A program made the translations under genes and the position numbers. This document shows, one piece after another, positions 63,725 through 64,000 of a stretch of DNA of 64,000 bases. Numbering within the stretch: the first letter of the stretch is position 1; every line of letters begins with the position of its first letter. Source of the DNA: Streptomyces sp. NRRL S-31. GTDB taxonomy: Bacteria > Actinomycetota > Actinomycetes > Streptomycetales > Streptomycetaceae. The stretch is from assembly GCF_000718775.1 (NCBI RefSeq), contig NZ_JOCB01000015.1, forward strand, positions 1 through 64,000, in the 5' to 3' direction. The notes under the pieces were generated by a model. It did no database searches. It was not told the DNA's origin and saw only the letters and a list, made by a program, of their open reading frames with translations.

Positions 63725-64000
63725 CCGAGCTGCACCTGGCCGACGAGACGGAGGCGGCGGACCTCGCCGCCTTCCTCTCCCGGCTGCTCCACTACGACCG
63801 TGGGGCCGCGGTGCGACTCCAGGCGGCCGGCACCGCCCTCGCCGTCTTCGGCCGGCCGCCGTCCTTCGAGGTGCTGGCCGTCCGCGCGGTACGGCTGGCG
63901 AAGCCGTACGAGGACGGGCTGGACGTCACCCTGGACATGACCGTCTCCGCCGGTGAGCTGCTGGAGTCCGTGGACGAGCGGGCGGCCACCGCCGCCGTCC
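63721..64000 (+). CDS. Conserved hypothetical protein, truncated by window end
   Basis: First 93 residues of a gene continuing beyond the window. ATG 63721 overlaps the thioesterase stop. TELHLADETEAADLAAFLSR, LLHYDRGAAVRLQAAGTALA and VRAVRLAKPYEDGLDVTLDM show an alternating alpha/beta protein without signal peptide. No function is recognised; it is presumably in one operon with ettA and the thioesterase. Confidence 0.75.
   Translation, partial: MTELHLADETEAADLAAFLSRLLHYDRGAAVRLQAAGTALAVFGRPPSFEVLAVRAVRLAKPYEDGLDVTLDMTVSAGELLESVDERAATAAV

Overview
This is a chromosomal window from a streptomycete or a very close relative. The evidence is the very high GC with strongly GC-biased third codon positions, GTG and TTG starts, and the combination of rodlins, chaplins, a melC tyrosinase operon, an SsbB-type single-strand-binding protein and a CitA-type citrate synthase. 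From memory, the reversed gene order resembles the S. coelicolor region that holds citA, copA/copZ, msdA, rdlAB, chpA/chpD, melC, chpG and ssbB. I could not verify that here.

Layout. 1-3.4 kb is an accessory edge. It has an Rpn/PD-(D/E)XK-like gene with a tandem partial duplicate, a gene remnant, a GntR-type repressor facing a cluster of four palindromic boxes, and three tiny translationally coupled genes. 3.6-7.4 kb holds a RecD2-like helicase and citrate synthase. 8-10.8 kb holds a copper P-type ATPase and a CopZ-like chaperone whose C-terminus is replaced by a repeat element, with a CsoR-like operator upstream. 10.9-18.7 kb holds an alcohol dehydrogenase, a small HTH protein and a five-gene myo-inositol catabolic operon (iolC, an aldolase-like gene, iolB, iolD, mmsA) behind a near-consensus promoter. 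18.7-25.2 kb holds a lipoprotein, an APC permease, a hydrolase/ABC-ATPase fusion with its permease, and a fatty-acyl-CoA ligase remnant.

25.2-45 kb is the aerial-surface region. It contains three rodlins, four chaplins (one with a sortase motif and a long repeat stalk), a GH26-like secreted hydrolase, and a seven-gene polysaccharide operon on the minus strand (two glycosyltransferases, an initiating sugar transferase, an O-antigen ligase-like protein, a flippase, a deacetylase, a Wzz-like protein) ending in a GNAT-type gene. It also contains small secreted proteins and melC1-melC2. The grouping suggests that a surface polymer, amyloid coat proteins and pigment are made together, but that link is inference.

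45-49.6 kb is a patchwork: a 2-hydroxyacid dehydrogenase, small HTH, HNH and unknown genes, and the C-terminal remnant of a tyrosine recombinase about 90 bp from a tRNA-Arg(TCT). It looks like the decayed scar of an integrative element. 49.9-55.1 kb is a pair of dynamin/YfjP-like GTPases followed by ssbB. 55.3-61.3 kb holds a thioester-domain wall protein, an AA10 lytic polysaccharide monooxygenase with a CebR-like box, a multi-pass membrane protein, a DUF1326/DUF2182 pair and a frameshifted gene. 61.6-64 kb holds EttA, a hotdog thioesterase and a truncated unknown gene.

No CRISPR array, rRNA gene or intact mobile element was seen. No complete unprecedented defence or biosynthetic system stands out. 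The most unusual items are the surface-polymer/chaplin/rodlin locus, the four-box GntR operator with its micro-gene cassette, and several element scars and repeat arrays.
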